Source: Methylomonas aurea
Lineage (GTDB): Bacteria > Pseudomonadota > Gammaproteobacteria > Methylococcales > Methylomonadaceae
Direction: 5' to 3'
Assembly (NCBI RefSeq): GCF_024505045.1
Contig: NZ_JANIBM010000026.1
Span: forward strand, 1 to 64,000
Length of the DNA stretch: 64,000 nucleotides
Position 1 is the first letter of the stretch. Each line of letters begins with the position of its first letter. Positions 53,925-63,565 of this stretch are shown here, piece after piece. The translations under genes were made by a program, and so were the position numbers. A model generated the notes under the pieces. It did not search any database, was not told where the DNA came from, and saw only the letters and a list, made by a program, of their open reading frames with translations.

Positions 53925-54380
53925 ATGGTTACCCTACTCCGCTTTAAAACTTGGCTTTCTATTGTGCTGATACTCGCTGTGCTCGGTCATTTTGGTCTGG
54001 GCCATCGAGATGTGTCGGCCTTTGTGCTGTGTTTTGGGGCTGATGGTCATATTGCTGTAGAGAAAACCGGAAAAGACCAATTCGCTAGCGTAAATACTGT
54101 CACTCGTTTCAACGATGAGACCAATGCTTTTACAAGCAATGACGCTGATCCCTGCTCGTCGCCTTGCACTGACATTCCTATCGATGGCGATGATCACATT
54201 CCCCTACAATTGACAAATTTGTCAAAAATAGCGATTGATATTGGACTTTTGCCGGTATTTTTCCTGCTCTCACTGCTAGTCCTTTATGCCAAAGTCGTTA
54301 TTCGGCAGCCGGCATTTTTTGACCCGCCGTTTACCGATTCCCGACTGCTCGCCCTGCGCAGTACCGTTTTACTAATTTAG
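53925..54380 (+). CDS. Small membrane protein leading the czc operon, function unknown
   Basis: 151 residues. It has an N-terminal hydrophobic segment (WLSIVLILAVLGHFGLGH) and a second near ~105-125 (IGLLPVFFLLSLLVLYAKVVI), with an extracytoplasmic loop containing C-x3-C (DPCSSPCTDIPIDGDDHIP) and several His/Asp. Small proteins of this kind often precede czcCBA in environmental gammaproteobacteria; a metal-sensing or periplasmic metal-binding role is plausible but unproven. It lies 90 bases before czcC. Confidence 0.65.
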   Translation: MVTLLRFKTWLSIVLILAVLGHFGLGHRDVSAFVLCFGADGHIAVEKTGKDQFASVNTVTRFNDETNAFTSNDADPCSSPCTDIPIDGDDHIPLQLTNLSKIAIDIGLLPVFFLLSLLVLYAKVVIRQPAFFDPPFTDSRLLALRSTVLLI

Positions 54381-54470
54381 CCACCTCTCCTAGCCGCAAT
54401 TCACTAGCCGATGGCACAAACTCACTTGTGTCTGTGCTGACGTTATTTCTATGCTACGGAGAAATTTTCC

Positions 54471-55832
54471 ATGTTCTCAAATTATGTGCGGCCACTTGGC
54501 GTTGCACTGTGTTTATTGATCACAACCAGTCAGGTCGACGCGAGTCCGCCAAACAGCACGCTATCGCTCACTCAGCTAAGCGAGTTGACTCCAAACGATC
54601 CTAATCGGTCAGTTCCTGAGGAACCGACCGGCTCCCTGGTTTTGTCTCAAGCCTTGGCCTTAGCGTTAACCCAAAACCCAGAACTGTCCGCCTTTTCCTG
54701 GGAGAGCCGTGCACAGGAAGCGGCCACCCTCCAAGCGGGCTTGTTTCCCAATCCCACTTTCAATGCCAATGCAGCAAACTTTGGTAATCAGGTCATCAAG
54801 GGCTTCGATGGCGATGTCGTTACCTTGGAGCTCAGCCAATTGATTGAATTGGGCGGTAAACGTACCGCCCGCATGGAAGCGGCATCTCTGACCAAGCAAT
54901 TAGCCGATTGGGATTACGAAACCAAACGAGCCGATGTACTCACTCAAGTTACGCAGGCTTTCATTGACGTGCTAGCCGCCCAACAGCGCTTGGCGCTAAC
55001 ACAGCAAATTCATGAATTAGCCAATCAGACAACGGTCACGACCTCTGCGCGAGTGCAGGTCGGCAAAGTATCGCCCGTTGAAGAAACCAAGGCTAAAGTT
55101 GCTCGCGCTTCGGTGCAAATTGAGCTGATGCGTGCCCAGAAAGAACTGGAAGCCGCTCGCAAGCGTTTAGCCGCTGGCTGGGGCAGCACAACACCGCGCT
55201 TTGAGGCGGTGAGCGGTAATTTGGAAAGCATACAAGCACCGGCTTCCCTGGACTCATTGATGCAACGCCTCTCCAAAAATCCGGATTTAGCCCGTTGGGC
55301 CACCGAAATTACCCAACGCCAGGCACTCATTACGATGGAAAAATCCAAAGCCATCCCGGATGTCACCGCGACCGTAGGTGCCAGTAAATATCTGATGCCC
55401 AATGATTACGCCTTAGTGGTTGGATTTTCAGTGCCATTGCCGGTGTTTGACCGCAATCAAGGCCGTATTCAAGAAGCCGAGCATCGGTTGACCAAAGCGG
55501 AAGAGGAATTGCGCAGCACCGAGGTACGCATCACCACGGCATTGAACACTGCCTATCAAGCCCTGGATACCGCTTATTCCGAAATTATCACCTTGCAGCA
55601 AGACATTTTACCGGGCGCCCAAAGTGCTTATGACGCCGCTCGCGAAGGCTATCGTCTGGGCAAGTTCGGCTTTCTGGATGTACTGGATGCGCAGCGCACC
55701 CTGTTCGGCGCTAAAAATCAGTATTTACTGGCTTTGGCCGAATATCACAAGTCCGTGGCCAGCGTGGAACGTTTGGTCGGCAGTAATATGAACGAGACAG
55801 TGGCGGACAGCCAACCCGAGGTATCACCATGA
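54471..55832 (+). CDS. czcC: CzcC-type outer membrane factor (TolC family)
   Basis: 453 residues with a signal peptide (GVALCLLITTSQVDAS). Two outer-membrane-efflux-protein repeats: LVLSQALALALTQNPELSAFSWE...QAGLFPNPTFNANAAN, LELSQLIELGGKRTARMEAA, and later VVGFSVPLPVFDRNQGRIQEAEHRL, GYRLGKFGFLDVLDAQRTL. It forms the exit duct of the tripartite RND pump. Its stop overlaps the czcB start by four bases. Confidence 0.93.
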   Translation: MFSNYVRPLGVALCLLITTSQVDASPPNSTLSLTQLSELTPNDPNRSVPEEPTGSLVLSQALALALTQNPELSAFSWESRAQEAATLQAGLFPNPTFNANAANFGNQVIKGFDGDVVTLELSQLIELGGKRTARMEAASLTKQLADWDYETKRADVLTQVTQAFIDVLAAQQRLALTQQIHELANQTTVTTSARVQVGKVSPVEETKAKVARASVQIELMRAQKELEAARKRLAAGWGSTTPRFEAVSGNLESIQAPASLDSLMQRLSKNPDLARWATEITQRQALITMEKSKAIPDVTATVGASKYLMPNDYALVVGFSVPLPVFDRNQGRIQEAEHRLTKAEEELRSTEVRITTALNTAYQALDTAYSEIITLQQDILPGAQSAYDAAREGYRLGKFGFLDVLDAQRTLFGAKNQYLLALAEYHKSVASVERLVGSNMNETVADSQPEVSP

Positions 55833-57376
55833 GCACGATTAACAAAAAACAATGGACCGCTATCGCTGCAATTATCGTGATCGGCCTATTGCTCAGCTTA
55901 TTTATTCTGAGCATCGATAAATCGATGCCCGAAGGCGAGGAACATGGCGAAGAAAGCCATGCGGCGGCTAAAGTCGATAGCGCTGAAGACGAGGATGACC
56001 CTAAACATACCAATGAAGCCAAGCAGGCCCAAGGCCCGCACGGCGGCGATGTTTACAGCGCCGGTGACTTTAAATTGGAAATCCTGCTCAGCGAGGAAGG
56101 TGGTGAGCCGCACTTTCGCGTTTATCCATTCAATCAGGATAAACCGCTTCAGCCAGATGCCAATCAACTCTCCGTGCAACTGAAGCGCCCAAGCGGCGAG
56201 CAACAGCGCATCGAGTTCGAGCCTGAAAAAGCCTATTGGCAGAGTATCCAGGCTATCGACGAGCCCCATGTCTTTGATGCGAACGTGACGGCAAGGCATG
56301 ATGGTCAAACGTTTCAGTTTTCTTTCAGTAAAGCAGAAGGAAAAGTAGCCTTGACCGATCAGCAAATCGCCGAAACCGGTATCTCGATTCAGAGCGCAGA
56401 CGTAGCGCGCATCATAAGCTCAGTCACCCTGCCGGGTGAAATTCGCTTCAATGAAGATAAGACGTCTCATGTGGTACCGCGTTTAGCCGGTGTGGTGGAG
56501 AACATTTCCGCCAACCTGGGCCAGCAAGTCAAACAAGGTCAGGTTATCGCGGTGATTGCCAGTACCGCACTGTCCGAACAGCGTAGCGAGTTACTGTCGG
56601 CACAAAAGCGCTTGGAATTAGCGCGTGCCACTTTTGCTCGGGAAAAACATTTGTGGGAAGCGAAAATCTCTGCGGAGCAAGATTACCTGCAAGCCCAACA
56701 GGCGATGCGGGAAATGGAAATCGCCGTTCAAAATGCCCAGCAGAAATTGATAGCACTTGGCGCAAGTCCGACAGTATCAGCCCGCAACGACGCACTCAAC
56801 CGCTACGAAATTCGCGCACCGTTCGATGGCATAGTGGTCGAGAAGCACATCGCCATGGGAGAAGCGGTCAAGGAAGATGCCAGTATCTTCACCATTACTG
56901 ATTTATCCTCCGTATGGGCCGAAATTATCGTCTCGGCGAAGGATCTCAATGTCGTGCAAGTCGGCAAACAGGTCAACATCAAGGCCACGGCGTTCGATTC
57001 TTCGGCAACCGGTACGCTGTCTTATGTGGGCGCATTGATGGGCGAACAAACCCGCACCGCTACGGCTCGCGTGACGCTGGACAATCCGCAGATGGCCTGG
57101 CGACCTGGATTGTTTATCACGGTAGAGTTGCCCACCAAGGAAAGTGAAGTGCCGGTCGCGGTTGCAGCCGATGCCATTCAGATGATCAAAAACAAGCCGA
57201 CGATTTTTATTCGCGTACCCGGCGGCTTTATTGCTCAACCGGTGACCACCGGACTAACGGATGGCAAAGTCACCGAGATCGTGAAAGGACTCATGCCCGG
57301 TACCGAATACGCTGCCAATGGCAGCTTCGTCCTTAAATCCGAGCAAGGCAAAAGTAGTGCCGAGCATTCCCATTGA
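55829..57376 (+). CDS. czcB: CzcB-type periplasmic adaptor (membrane fusion protein)
   Basis: 515 residues. One N-terminal membrane anchor (IAAIIVIGLLLSLFILSID) is followed by a His/Glu/Asp-rich stretch (EGEEHGEESHAAAKVDSAED) likely to bind metal. The extended N-terminal domain up to ~180 is typical of the longer CzcB forms. Adaptor core: VVPRLAGVVENISANLGQQV (lipoyl), long alpha hairpin (ARATFAREKHLWEAKISAEQDYLQ), RYEIRAPFDGIVVEKHIAMG and beta-barrel (PTKESEVPVAVAADAI). It links the inner-membrane pump to the duct. Gap to czcA is 18 bases. Confidence 0.92.
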   Translation: MSTINKKQWTAIAAIIVIGLLLSLFILSIDKSMPEGEEHGEESHAAAKVDSAEDEDDPKHTNEAKQAQGPHGGDVYSAGDFKLEILLSEEGGEPHFRVYPFNQDKPLQPDANQLSVQLKRPSGEQQRIEFEPEKAYWQSIQAIDEPHVFDANVTARHDGQTFQFSFSKAEGKVALTDQQIAETGISIQSADVARIISSVTLPGEIRFNEDKTSHVVPRLAGVVENISANLGQQVKQGQVIAVIASTALSEQRSELLSAQKRLELARATFAREKHLWEAKISAEQDYLQAQQAMREMEIAVQNAQQKLIALGASPTVSARNDALNRYEIRAPFDGIVVEKHIAMGEAVKEDASIFTITDLSSVWAEIIVSAKDLNVVQVGKQVNIKATAFDSSATGTLSYVGALMGEQTRTATARVTLDNPQMAWRPGLFITVELPTKESEVPVAVAADAIQMIKNKPTIFIRVPGGFIAQPVTTGLTDGKVTEIVKGLMPGTEYAANGSFVLKSEQGKSSAEHSH

Positions 57377-57394
57377 TCTCCAGGAGTTCGCATC

Positions 57395-60300
57395 ATGTTT
57401 GAACGAATCATTCGTTTAGCGATCGAGCATCGCTGGCTGGTTATCCTGGCCATCCTCGGTATGGCTGGGCTCGGTATCTTTAATTACTCGATTCTGCCCA
57501 TTGACGCCGTGCCGGACATCACTAACGTTCAGGTACAAATCAATACCACGGCACCGGGTTATTCGCCTTTGGAAACCGAACAGCGGATTACTTATCCCAT
57601 CGAAACCGTTATGGCGGGTTTGCCGCATCTGGAACAAACCCGGTCGCTTTCGCGTTACGGCTTATCGCAGGTCACGGTGATTTTCCAGGATGGCACCGAT
57701 GTTTATTTTGCTCGGCAATTGGTGAATCAACGTATTCAAGAAGCCAAGGATAAACTGCCTGCCGGTATTACGCCGGCGATGGGCCCCATTTCCACCGGTC
57801 TCGGGGAAATTTATCTCTGGATAGTCGAAGCCAAAGAAGGTGCCAAAAAGCCGGACGGTTCGCCTTACACCGCGACCGATCTACGTGAAATCCAGGACTG
57901 GATTATCAAACCGCAACTGCGCAACGTGCCGGGGGTCACCGAAATCAATTCCATTGGCGGCTACGCCAAACAATATCAGGTGGCACCGATTCCGGAAAAA
58001 CTTGCCTCCTATGGCATGACTTTGAAAGACATCGTCACCGCGCTGGATCGTAACAACAATAATGTCGGTGCCGGTTACATCGAAAAGCATGGCGAACAAT
58101 ATCTGATTCGTGCGCCGGGCCAAGTGCATTCGATAGACGATATTCGCAATATCATTCTGGGTAATGTCCAGGGCGTGCCTATTCGTATTTGCGATGTCGG
58201 CGAGGTCGAAATCGGTCGGGAACTACGCACTGGCGCCGCCACCGAAAATGGCCGAGAAATGGTGTTGGGTACGGTTTTCATGCTGATCGGCCAGAATAGC
58301 CGTGCCGTCTCGCAAGCGGTCGACAAAAAGATGGCGGAAATTAACCGCACATTGCCAGAAGGGGTGCAGGCTGTGACTGTCTATGACCGGACGGTATTGG
58401 TCGATAAAGCCATCAATACGGTCAAGAAGAACTTAACCGAAGGGGCGATTCTAGTCATTGTGATTCTGTTCCTGTTCCTGGGCAATATTCGTGCAGCCAT
58501 CATTACAGCAATGGTCATACCGTTGTCGATGCTGTTCACCTTCACCGGCATGGTGACGTATCAGGTCAGCGCCAACTTGATGAGTCTGGGGGCGCTCGAT
58601 TTTGGTGTGATTATCGACGGTGCGGTGGTGATTGTCGAAAACTGTGTGCGGCGGCTGGCCCACGCTCAGGAGCATCAGGGGCGTTCACTAACACGTAGTG
58701 AACGTTTTCATGAAGTGTTTACGGCCTCGAAAGAAGCGCGGCGAGCACTGTTATTTGGCCAGCTGATCATCATGGTCGTGTATTTGCCCATCTTCGCGCT
58801 GACCGGGGTGGAAGGCAAAATGTTTCACCCGATGGCGTTCACGGTGGTCATTGCTCTGGTGGGGGCCATGATATTGTCGGTGACCTTTATTCCGGCGGCT
58901 GTGGCACTGTTTATCGGCGATAAAGTCGCCGAAAGGGAAAATGTGGTGATGCTGAGTGCCAAGCGTATCTATGCGCCGGTACTGGATAGCGTCATGAGCA
59001 ACAAACCGGTGATACTCACGCTTGCGGTGGTTGCGGTGATTCTGTCGGGCTTGTTGGCGACGCGGATGGGCAGCGAGTTTGTGCCGAGCTTGAATGAAGG
59101 CGATTTCGCCATTCAGGCAATGCGTATTCCTGGTACAAGTTTGTCGCAATCGGTCGCCATGCAGCAACAGATTGAACAGGCTCTGAAGCTGCAATTTCCC
59201 GAAATCGAGCGAATATTTGCACGAACCGGTACGGCTGAAATCGCCTCCGACCCTATGCCGCCGAATATCTCAGATGGTTACATCATGCTCAAGCCACGCG
59301 AGCAATGGCCTGATCCCGATGAATCAAGAAACGACCTGTTGGCAGCAATACAAGCGGCAGCCAACAAACTACCTGGCAACCTCTACGAGTTTTCCCAGCC
59401 TATCCAGTTGCGCTTCAACGAACTGATTTCAGGGGTGCGTAGCGACGTTGCCGTTAAAGTGTTTGGCGATGATATGGATGTATTGAATGACACGGCGACT
59501 GAAATTTCAGCGGTCATGGAGGCGATTCCCGGTGCATCCGAAGTGAAAGTCGAGCAAACTACCGGCTTGCCGATGCTGACACTCAATATCGACCGGGATA
59601 AAACTTCGCGCTACGGCTTAAACGTGGGCGATGTGCAGGATGCAGTAGCAACTGCGATTGGTGGCACCGAAGCGGGCACCTTATTTGAGGGCGACCGGCG
59701 TTTCGACATTATCGTGCGACTGCCAGATAACCTGCGCAGCAATCTGGATGCCATCAACCGCTTGCCGATCCCATTGCCGCAGGGGCAAAACCGAGATGGA
59801 CGAACCAATTATATCCCACTGGCCGAAGTAGCCAGCCTGGAAATGGCTCCCGGCCCTAATCAAATCAGCCGCGAAAACGGCAAACGCCGAATCGTCATCA
59901 GTACCAACGTGCGAGGCCGCGACATTGGCTCCTTTGTTGCCGAGGCCGAACAAAAGCTGCAACAGAAAATCAAAATTCCATCCGGTTATTGGACAAGTTG
60001 GGGCGGACAGTTTGAACAGTTGCAATCGGCGGCCCATCGCTTACAAATTGTGGTACCTGTAGCATTAATCCTGGTTTTCACACTCCTGTTCATGATGTTT
60101 GGCAATGCCAAGGACGGTTTACTGGTCTTCAGTGGCATCCCCTTTGCGTTGACCGGCGGCTTGGTCGCACTTTGGTTGCGCGATATTCCGATGTCGATTT
60201 CGGCGGCAATCGGCTTCATCGCCTTGTCGGGTGTGGCGGTATTGAACGGATTGGTGATGATTGCCTTTATTCGTGGTTTGCGCGACGAAGGCATGTCACT

Positions 60301-60577
60301 GGATAAAGCGATTGTTGAGGGCGCGCTGACCCGTCTTAGACCAGTGTTGATGACCGCATTGGTGGCCTCGTTTGGTTTCGTGCCAATGGCTATTGCCACT
60401 GGTACCGGCGCAGAGGTACAGCGCCCGCTAGCCACCGTGGTGATCGGCGGCATTCTCTCGTCAACGATGCTGACATTATTGGTATTACCCATTCTCTACT
60501 GGTTCGCGCATCGCCAAGACCAACCAATAAATCCCATGATACCGGGAATACCGCAGATTGATTCCCATGAGGATTAA
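57395..60577 (+). CDS. czcA: CzcA-type heavy-metal RND efflux pump
   Basis: 1060 residues, normal HME-RND length. The protein starts MFERIIRLAIEHRWLVILAI with the first membrane helix. The helix IV signature ALDFGVIIDGAVVIVENCVR (~400) carries the D...D...E residues of the HME proton relay and metal pathway, as in CzcA (Co/Zn/Cd) and unlike Cus-type (Cu/Ag) pumps. GSEFVPSLNEGDFAIQAMRIPG and the second membrane half (IPFALTGGLVALWLRDIPM, LVASFGFVPMAIATGTGAEV) are conserved. It uses proton import to export divalent metals through CzcB/CzcC. It is followed after three bases by cadA. Confidence 0.95.
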   Translation: MFERIIRLAIEHRWLVILAILGMAGLGIFNYSILPIDAVPDITNVQVQINTTAPGYSPLETEQRITYPIETVMAGLPHLEQTRSLSRYGLSQVTVIFQDGTDVYFARQLVNQRIQEAKDKLPAGITPAMGPISTGLGEIYLWIVEAKEGAKKPDGSPYTATDLREIQDWIIKPQLRNVPGVTEINSIGGYAKQYQVAPIPEKLASYGMTLKDIVTALDRNNNNVGAGYIEKHGEQYLIRAPGQVHSIDDIRNIILGNVQGVPIRICDVGEVEIGRELRTGAATENGREMVLGTVFMLIGQNSRAVSQAVDKKMAEINRTLPEGVQAVTVYDRTVLVDKAINTVKKNLTEGAILVIVILFLFLGNIRAAIITAMVIPLSMLFTFTGMVTYQVSANLMSLGALDFGVIIDGAVVIVENCVRRLAHAQEHQGRSLTRSERFHEVFTASKEARRALLFGQLIIMVVYLPIFALTGVEGKMFHPMAFTVVIALVGAMILSVTFIPAAVALFIGDKVAERENVVMLSAKRIYAPVLDSVMSNKPVILTLAVVAVILSGLLATRMGSEFVPSLNEGDFAIQAMRIPGTSLSQSVAMQQQIEQALKLQFPEIERIFARTGTAEIASDPMPPNISDGYIMLKPREQWPDPDESRNDLLAAIQAAANKLPGNLYEFSQPIQLRFNELISGVRSDVAVKVFGDDMDVLNDTATEISAVMEAIPGASEVKVEQTTGLPMLTLNIDRDKTSRYGLNVGDVQDAVATAIGGTEAGTLFEGDRRFDIIVRLPDNLRSNLDAINRLPIPLPQGQNRDGRTNYIPLAEVASLEMAPGPNQISRENGKRRIVISTNVRGRDIGSFVAEAEQKLQQKIKIPSGYWTSWGGQFEQLQSAAHRLQIVVPVALILVFTLLFMMFGNAKDGLLVFSGIPFALTGGLVALWLRDIPMSISAAIGFIALSGVAVLNGLVMIAFIRGLRDEGMSLDKAIVEGALTRLRPVLMTALVASFGFVPMAIATGTGAEVQRPLATVVIGGILSSTMLTLLVLPILYWFAHRQDQPINPMIPGIPQIDSHED

Positions 60578-60580
60578 ACG

Positions 60581-62902
60581 ATGAATACCTGCAAGTCATC
60601 AGAAAAAACCTGTTGTTGTCCCGGCGAAAAACCGGATAACCACCAAACAACGCCATTAAACTCGTCGAGTGGGATGACGTTCAAAATCGAGGGACTGGAT
60701 TGCGCCGAAGAGGTCGCCACGTTGAAAAGCGCGATAGGCCCGCTCGTGGGGGGGAGTGACAAGCTGGCCTTTGATGTTTTAAACGGTCGTATGACGTTGT
60801 TGCCTGATGCCGAGCTTGTGACTGAAAAAACCATCATCAAAGCCGTAGCGGCAACAGGCATGCAGGCGGCTCGTTGGCAGTCCGGTCAGGTCGATGCCGA
60901 TGCCAAACAACTTCACCGTTCGAAGACCGTTTATACCGTACTTAGCGGTGTATTTATCCTGACGGGCATGCTGATTCATATCGCTATAGCCGGCGGCTTT
61001 GTGGATATTCAAACCGTTTTCAGCTCGGCAAAAAGCGGAACTCTGCAATGGGACGTGGTTACTCGCTATCTGTATAGCTTACTAAATGCTCATGCTCAGC
61101 AGGCGATGCCTTTGCCTGAAAAAATCGCCTTTGGTTTAGCGGTGGCTTGCGGTGCGCGGCATGTGATTGTGAAAGCGTTTTATGCCTTGAAACGCTTACG
61201 GGCGGATATGAATTTGCTGATGACGATTGCGGTTATCGGTGCGATGTTCATTGATGAATGGTTTGAAGCAGCAACGGTCAGTTTTCTGTTTGCGTTGTCG
61301 CTGGCGATTGAGAGCTGGAGTATTGGCCGTGCCCGGCATGCCGTAGAAGCCTTACTGGATTTAGCCCCATCGACGGTGACGATCAAGGATGAAGCCGGCC
61401 AGGAATGCGTGGTACCTGCCGCAGAAGTCAGCATAGGGACCCGTTTCATATTAGCGCCTGGGGCTAAAATCCCCCTGGATGGCAACGTAATTGCCGGTTT
61501 CAGTTCAGTCAATCAGGCGCCGATTACCGGTGAAAGCATGCCGGTTGCCAAACAAGTGGGTGACGAGGTGTTTGCCGGAAGCATTAATGTTGAAGGAACA
61601 TTGGAAATCCGATCCACCAAGCTGGTTTCGGATACCACCTTGGCGCAGATTACCCGTCTGGTGGGCGAAGCCCATGGTAAACGAGCCGAAGTCGAGCAAT
61701 GGGTGGAGAAATTTGCGCGTATTTATACCCCGGCAGTAATGCTGGTGGCGTTGACCATGTGCATCATTCCACCGTTATTTTTCGACGGGGCCTGGAGCGA
61801 ATGGTTTTATCACGCCTTGGTGTTGCTAGTCATCGCCTGTCCCTGTGCATTAGTCATTTCGACACCGGTCAGTATTGTCGCGGCATTGGCATGTGCAGCC
61901 CGACAAGGCATTCTAATCAAAGGTGGTATTTATATTGAAACACCTGCTCATCTTCATGCGATTGCCTTTGATAAAACCGGCACACTGACTTCTGGTGAGC
62001 CCATAGTAACCGGTGTTTATCCATTCAATAGTCATACCGAAGAAGAACTTTTAAGCCGCGCTGCCGCACTTGAAGCACGAAGCAATCATCCGTTGGCAAA
62101 AGCCATTTTACGCTATACGGAACAACACGGTATCAACGTGGCCAGCGCAGACAATGTGACGGTTCTACCGGGTAAAGGTGTCACCGGAGTATTTAATGGC
62201 ACGGATTTCTGGCTGGGATCGCGCCGCTATTTATTGGAACGTAGTCAGGAAATCCCGGAAATCAGTGAAAAAGCAATTGCCCTTGAACAAACAGGGCAAA
62301 CCGTGATTGCCATTGGCAATGATCGGCATATTTGCGGTCTCATTGCCGTTGCTGATCAACCACGGGCCAATATTAAGTCAATTTTGCAGGCGTTGAGACA
62401 AACAGGAATCCAACACCTGGTGATGTTGACCGGTGATAATCGAGTGACGGCCAATAACATTGCGGCCCAAATTGGTATTGATGAGATACATGCCGAATTG
62501 TTGCCCGCCGATAAAGTGGAGATCGTCAGTCAAATGGTCGAAAAATACGGACAGGTAGCGATGATCGGGGACGGTGTCAACGATGCACCGGCGCTGGGAC
62601 GTGCTAATTTGGGGATAGCCATGGGCGTGCTGGGTTCTGCTGCGGCCATCGAAACAGCGGATATCGCCTTGATGGGCGACGACCTTTCCAAACTGCCTTG
62701 GCTGATTGGGCATTCAAAAAGAACACTGGCTATTATTCGACAAAATATTACGTTTGCACTGACGGTCAAGGCTGCGTTCGCCGTTTTAGCCTTTGCCGGT
62801 GTGGCTACCTTATGGGAAGCCATTGCTGCAGATATGGGCGCTTCCCTATTGGTCGTAGCCAACGGATTAAGATTACTTCATCCCAAAAATACGGCTTTTT
62901 AA
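60581..62902 (+). CDS. cadA: P1B-type Zn/Cd/Pb-transporting ATPase (CadA/ZntA-like)
   Basis: 773 residues. The N-terminus is cysteine-rich (CKSSEKTCCCPGE), followed by an HMA-like domain (FKIEGLDCAEEVATLKSAIG) in which the usual C-x-x-C is replaced by C-A-E-E, as in many CadA-type proteins. Membrane helices, actuator loop QAPITGESMPVAKQVGDEVF (~310), transmembrane metal site CPCALVIS (~419), phosphorylation DKTGTLTSGEP (~464) and hinge GDGVNDAPALG (~662) are intact. CPC with this context indicates divalent Zn/Cd/Pb. It moves metal to the periplasm, from which CzcCBA exports it, and lies three bases after czcA. Confidence 0.95.
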   Translation: MNTCKSSEKTCCCPGEKPDNHQTTPLNSSSGMTFKIEGLDCAEEVATLKSAIGPLVGGSDKLAFDVLNGRMTLLPDAELVTEKTIIKAVAATGMQAARWQSGQVDADAKQLHRSKTVYTVLSGVFILTGMLIHIAIAGGFVDIQTVFSSAKSGTLQWDVVTRYLYSLLNAHAQQAMPLPEKIAFGLAVACGARHVIVKAFYALKRLRADMNLLMTIAVIGAMFIDEWFEAATVSFLFALSLAIESWSIGRARHAVEALLDLAPSTVTIKDEAGQECVVPAAEVSIGTRFILAPGAKIPLDGNVIAGFSSVNQAPITGESMPVAKQVGDEVFAGSINVEGTLEIRSTKLVSDTTLAQITRLVGEAHGKRAEVEQWVEKFARIYTPAVMLVALTMCIIPPLFFDGAWSEWFYHALVLLVIACPCALVISTPVSIVAALACAARQGILIKGGIYIETPAHLHAIAFDKTGTLTSGEPIVTGVYPFNSHTEEELLSRAAALEARSNHPLAKAILRYTEQHGINVASADNVTVLPGKGVTGVFNGTDFWLGSRRYLLERSQEIPEISEKAIALEQTGQTVIAIGNDRHICGLIAVADQPRANIKSILQALRQTGIQHLVMLTGDNRVTANNIAAQIGIDEIHAELLPADKVEIVSQMVEKYGQVAMIGDGVNDAPALGRANLGIAMGVLGSAAAIETADIALMGDDLSKLPWLIGHSKRTLAIIRQNITFALTVKAAFAVLAFAGVATLWEAIAADMGASLLVVANGLRLLHPKNTAF

Positions 62903-62985
62903 ATGGCCTGAACTTAATTAAAGACCGCTTTAACATCGTCAAAGCGCCTAGACATTACCATTTCAAGATACCTTTGGAGATAACC

Positions 62986-63309
62986 GTGAAATTAAAATCA
63001 CTGATTCCTTTAGTTTTAGCTGAGTTCCTATTATCCGCTTGTAGCTTCATAGAGCCCCATGCCATGGACACCGACCTGAACATTCAGCATGTAGCACTAG
63101 CGAAGCACTTCGAAGACGAAGCGAACGAATTACAGACCAAGATTGAAGAACATAAAAAATTTCTCAATCAATTTGAGTCACAACGCTATGTGTACGGTAG
63201 ACATGCGAACGATCTCAAAGCACACAGCCAAGAAGTGATTGATCTTTACCAGCAGGCCGTTACTGCAAACCGGGACATGGCAGAAATGTTGCGGGAAGCG
63301 AATCATTAG
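62986..63309 (+). CDS. Small coiled-coil lipoprotein following cadA
   Basis: GTG 62986, with TTGGAG nine bases upstream, gives a lipoprotein start VKLKSLIPLVLAEFLLSACS (lipobox LLSAC); the longer frame from 62698 overlaps cadA and is rejected. The mature ~89 residues are almost entirely helical (HFEDEANELQTKIEEHKKFL, SQEVIDLYQQAVTANRDMAEM) with heptad-like spacing. It is the last gene in the metal island. Its function is unknown; similar small helical lipoproteins accompany metal-efflux clusters. Confidence 0.75.
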   Translation: MKLKSLIPLVLAEFLLSACSFIEPHAMDTDLNIQHVALAKHFEDEANELQTKIEEHKKFLNQFESQRYVYGRHANDLKAHSQEVIDLYQQAVTANRDMAEMLREANH

Positions 63310-63349
63310 TCGTCCGAAATCTAACCACTATTTCCAGATTTTTTAGACG

Positions 63350-63488
63350 GGAAATATTTCAATATTTGTGGCGCAAAATCCGGAATATTTCATTATTTGT
63401 GTCGCAAGTGGGTGTGATGTGTGCCACGAATAATGGAAAATCACTTCAAAATCAATCGACCATTTTTCACTTTTTGTGTTACCCGACA
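63350..63488 (-). repeat. Right-edge array: three inverted units plus one opposite unit
   Basis: Minus-strand units: terminal TGTCGGGTAACACAAAAAGT (from 63488), GCGACACAAATAATGAAATA (63382-63405) and GCGCCACAAATATTGAAATA (63350-63374). One unit, TGTGCCACGAATAATGGAAA (63420-63443), is on the plus strand. ACCCGACA-agtcg-TGTCGGGT at 63481-63501 forms a short hairpin at the boundary. Confidence 0.65.
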
Positions 63489-63565
63489 AGTCGTGTCGGG
63501 TTGCCGGGCTATGCTGCAAAAATTTCAATGCAATAATCCTGGGGTTGGCTTAAAGTCACCCTGAC

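Larger units (their letters stand above)
53743..63488 (+). mobile_element. Metal-efflux island bounded by inverted arrays of short repeats (non-autonomous transposon-like)
   Basis: The left edge starts TGTCGGGTGACATAAAAAAT at 53743 and the right edge ends in the reverse complement of TGTCGGGTAACACAAAAAGT at 63488, a 28-bp inverted repeat with four mismatches. Inside each edge there are further ~20-bp units with the core CAYAAATAATGAAATA. Multi-site ends of this kind are used by TnsB/TniA-type DDE transposases (Tn7, Tn5053 and CAST relatives). No transposase is encoded between the edges, and the flanking five bases (GCTCA, AGTCG) do not match, so no target duplication is visible. Confidence 0.55.

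Noticed and set aside
57416-60861. Antisense frames across czcA and cadA
   Set aside because: Shadows of strongly conserved coding sequence on the plus strand.
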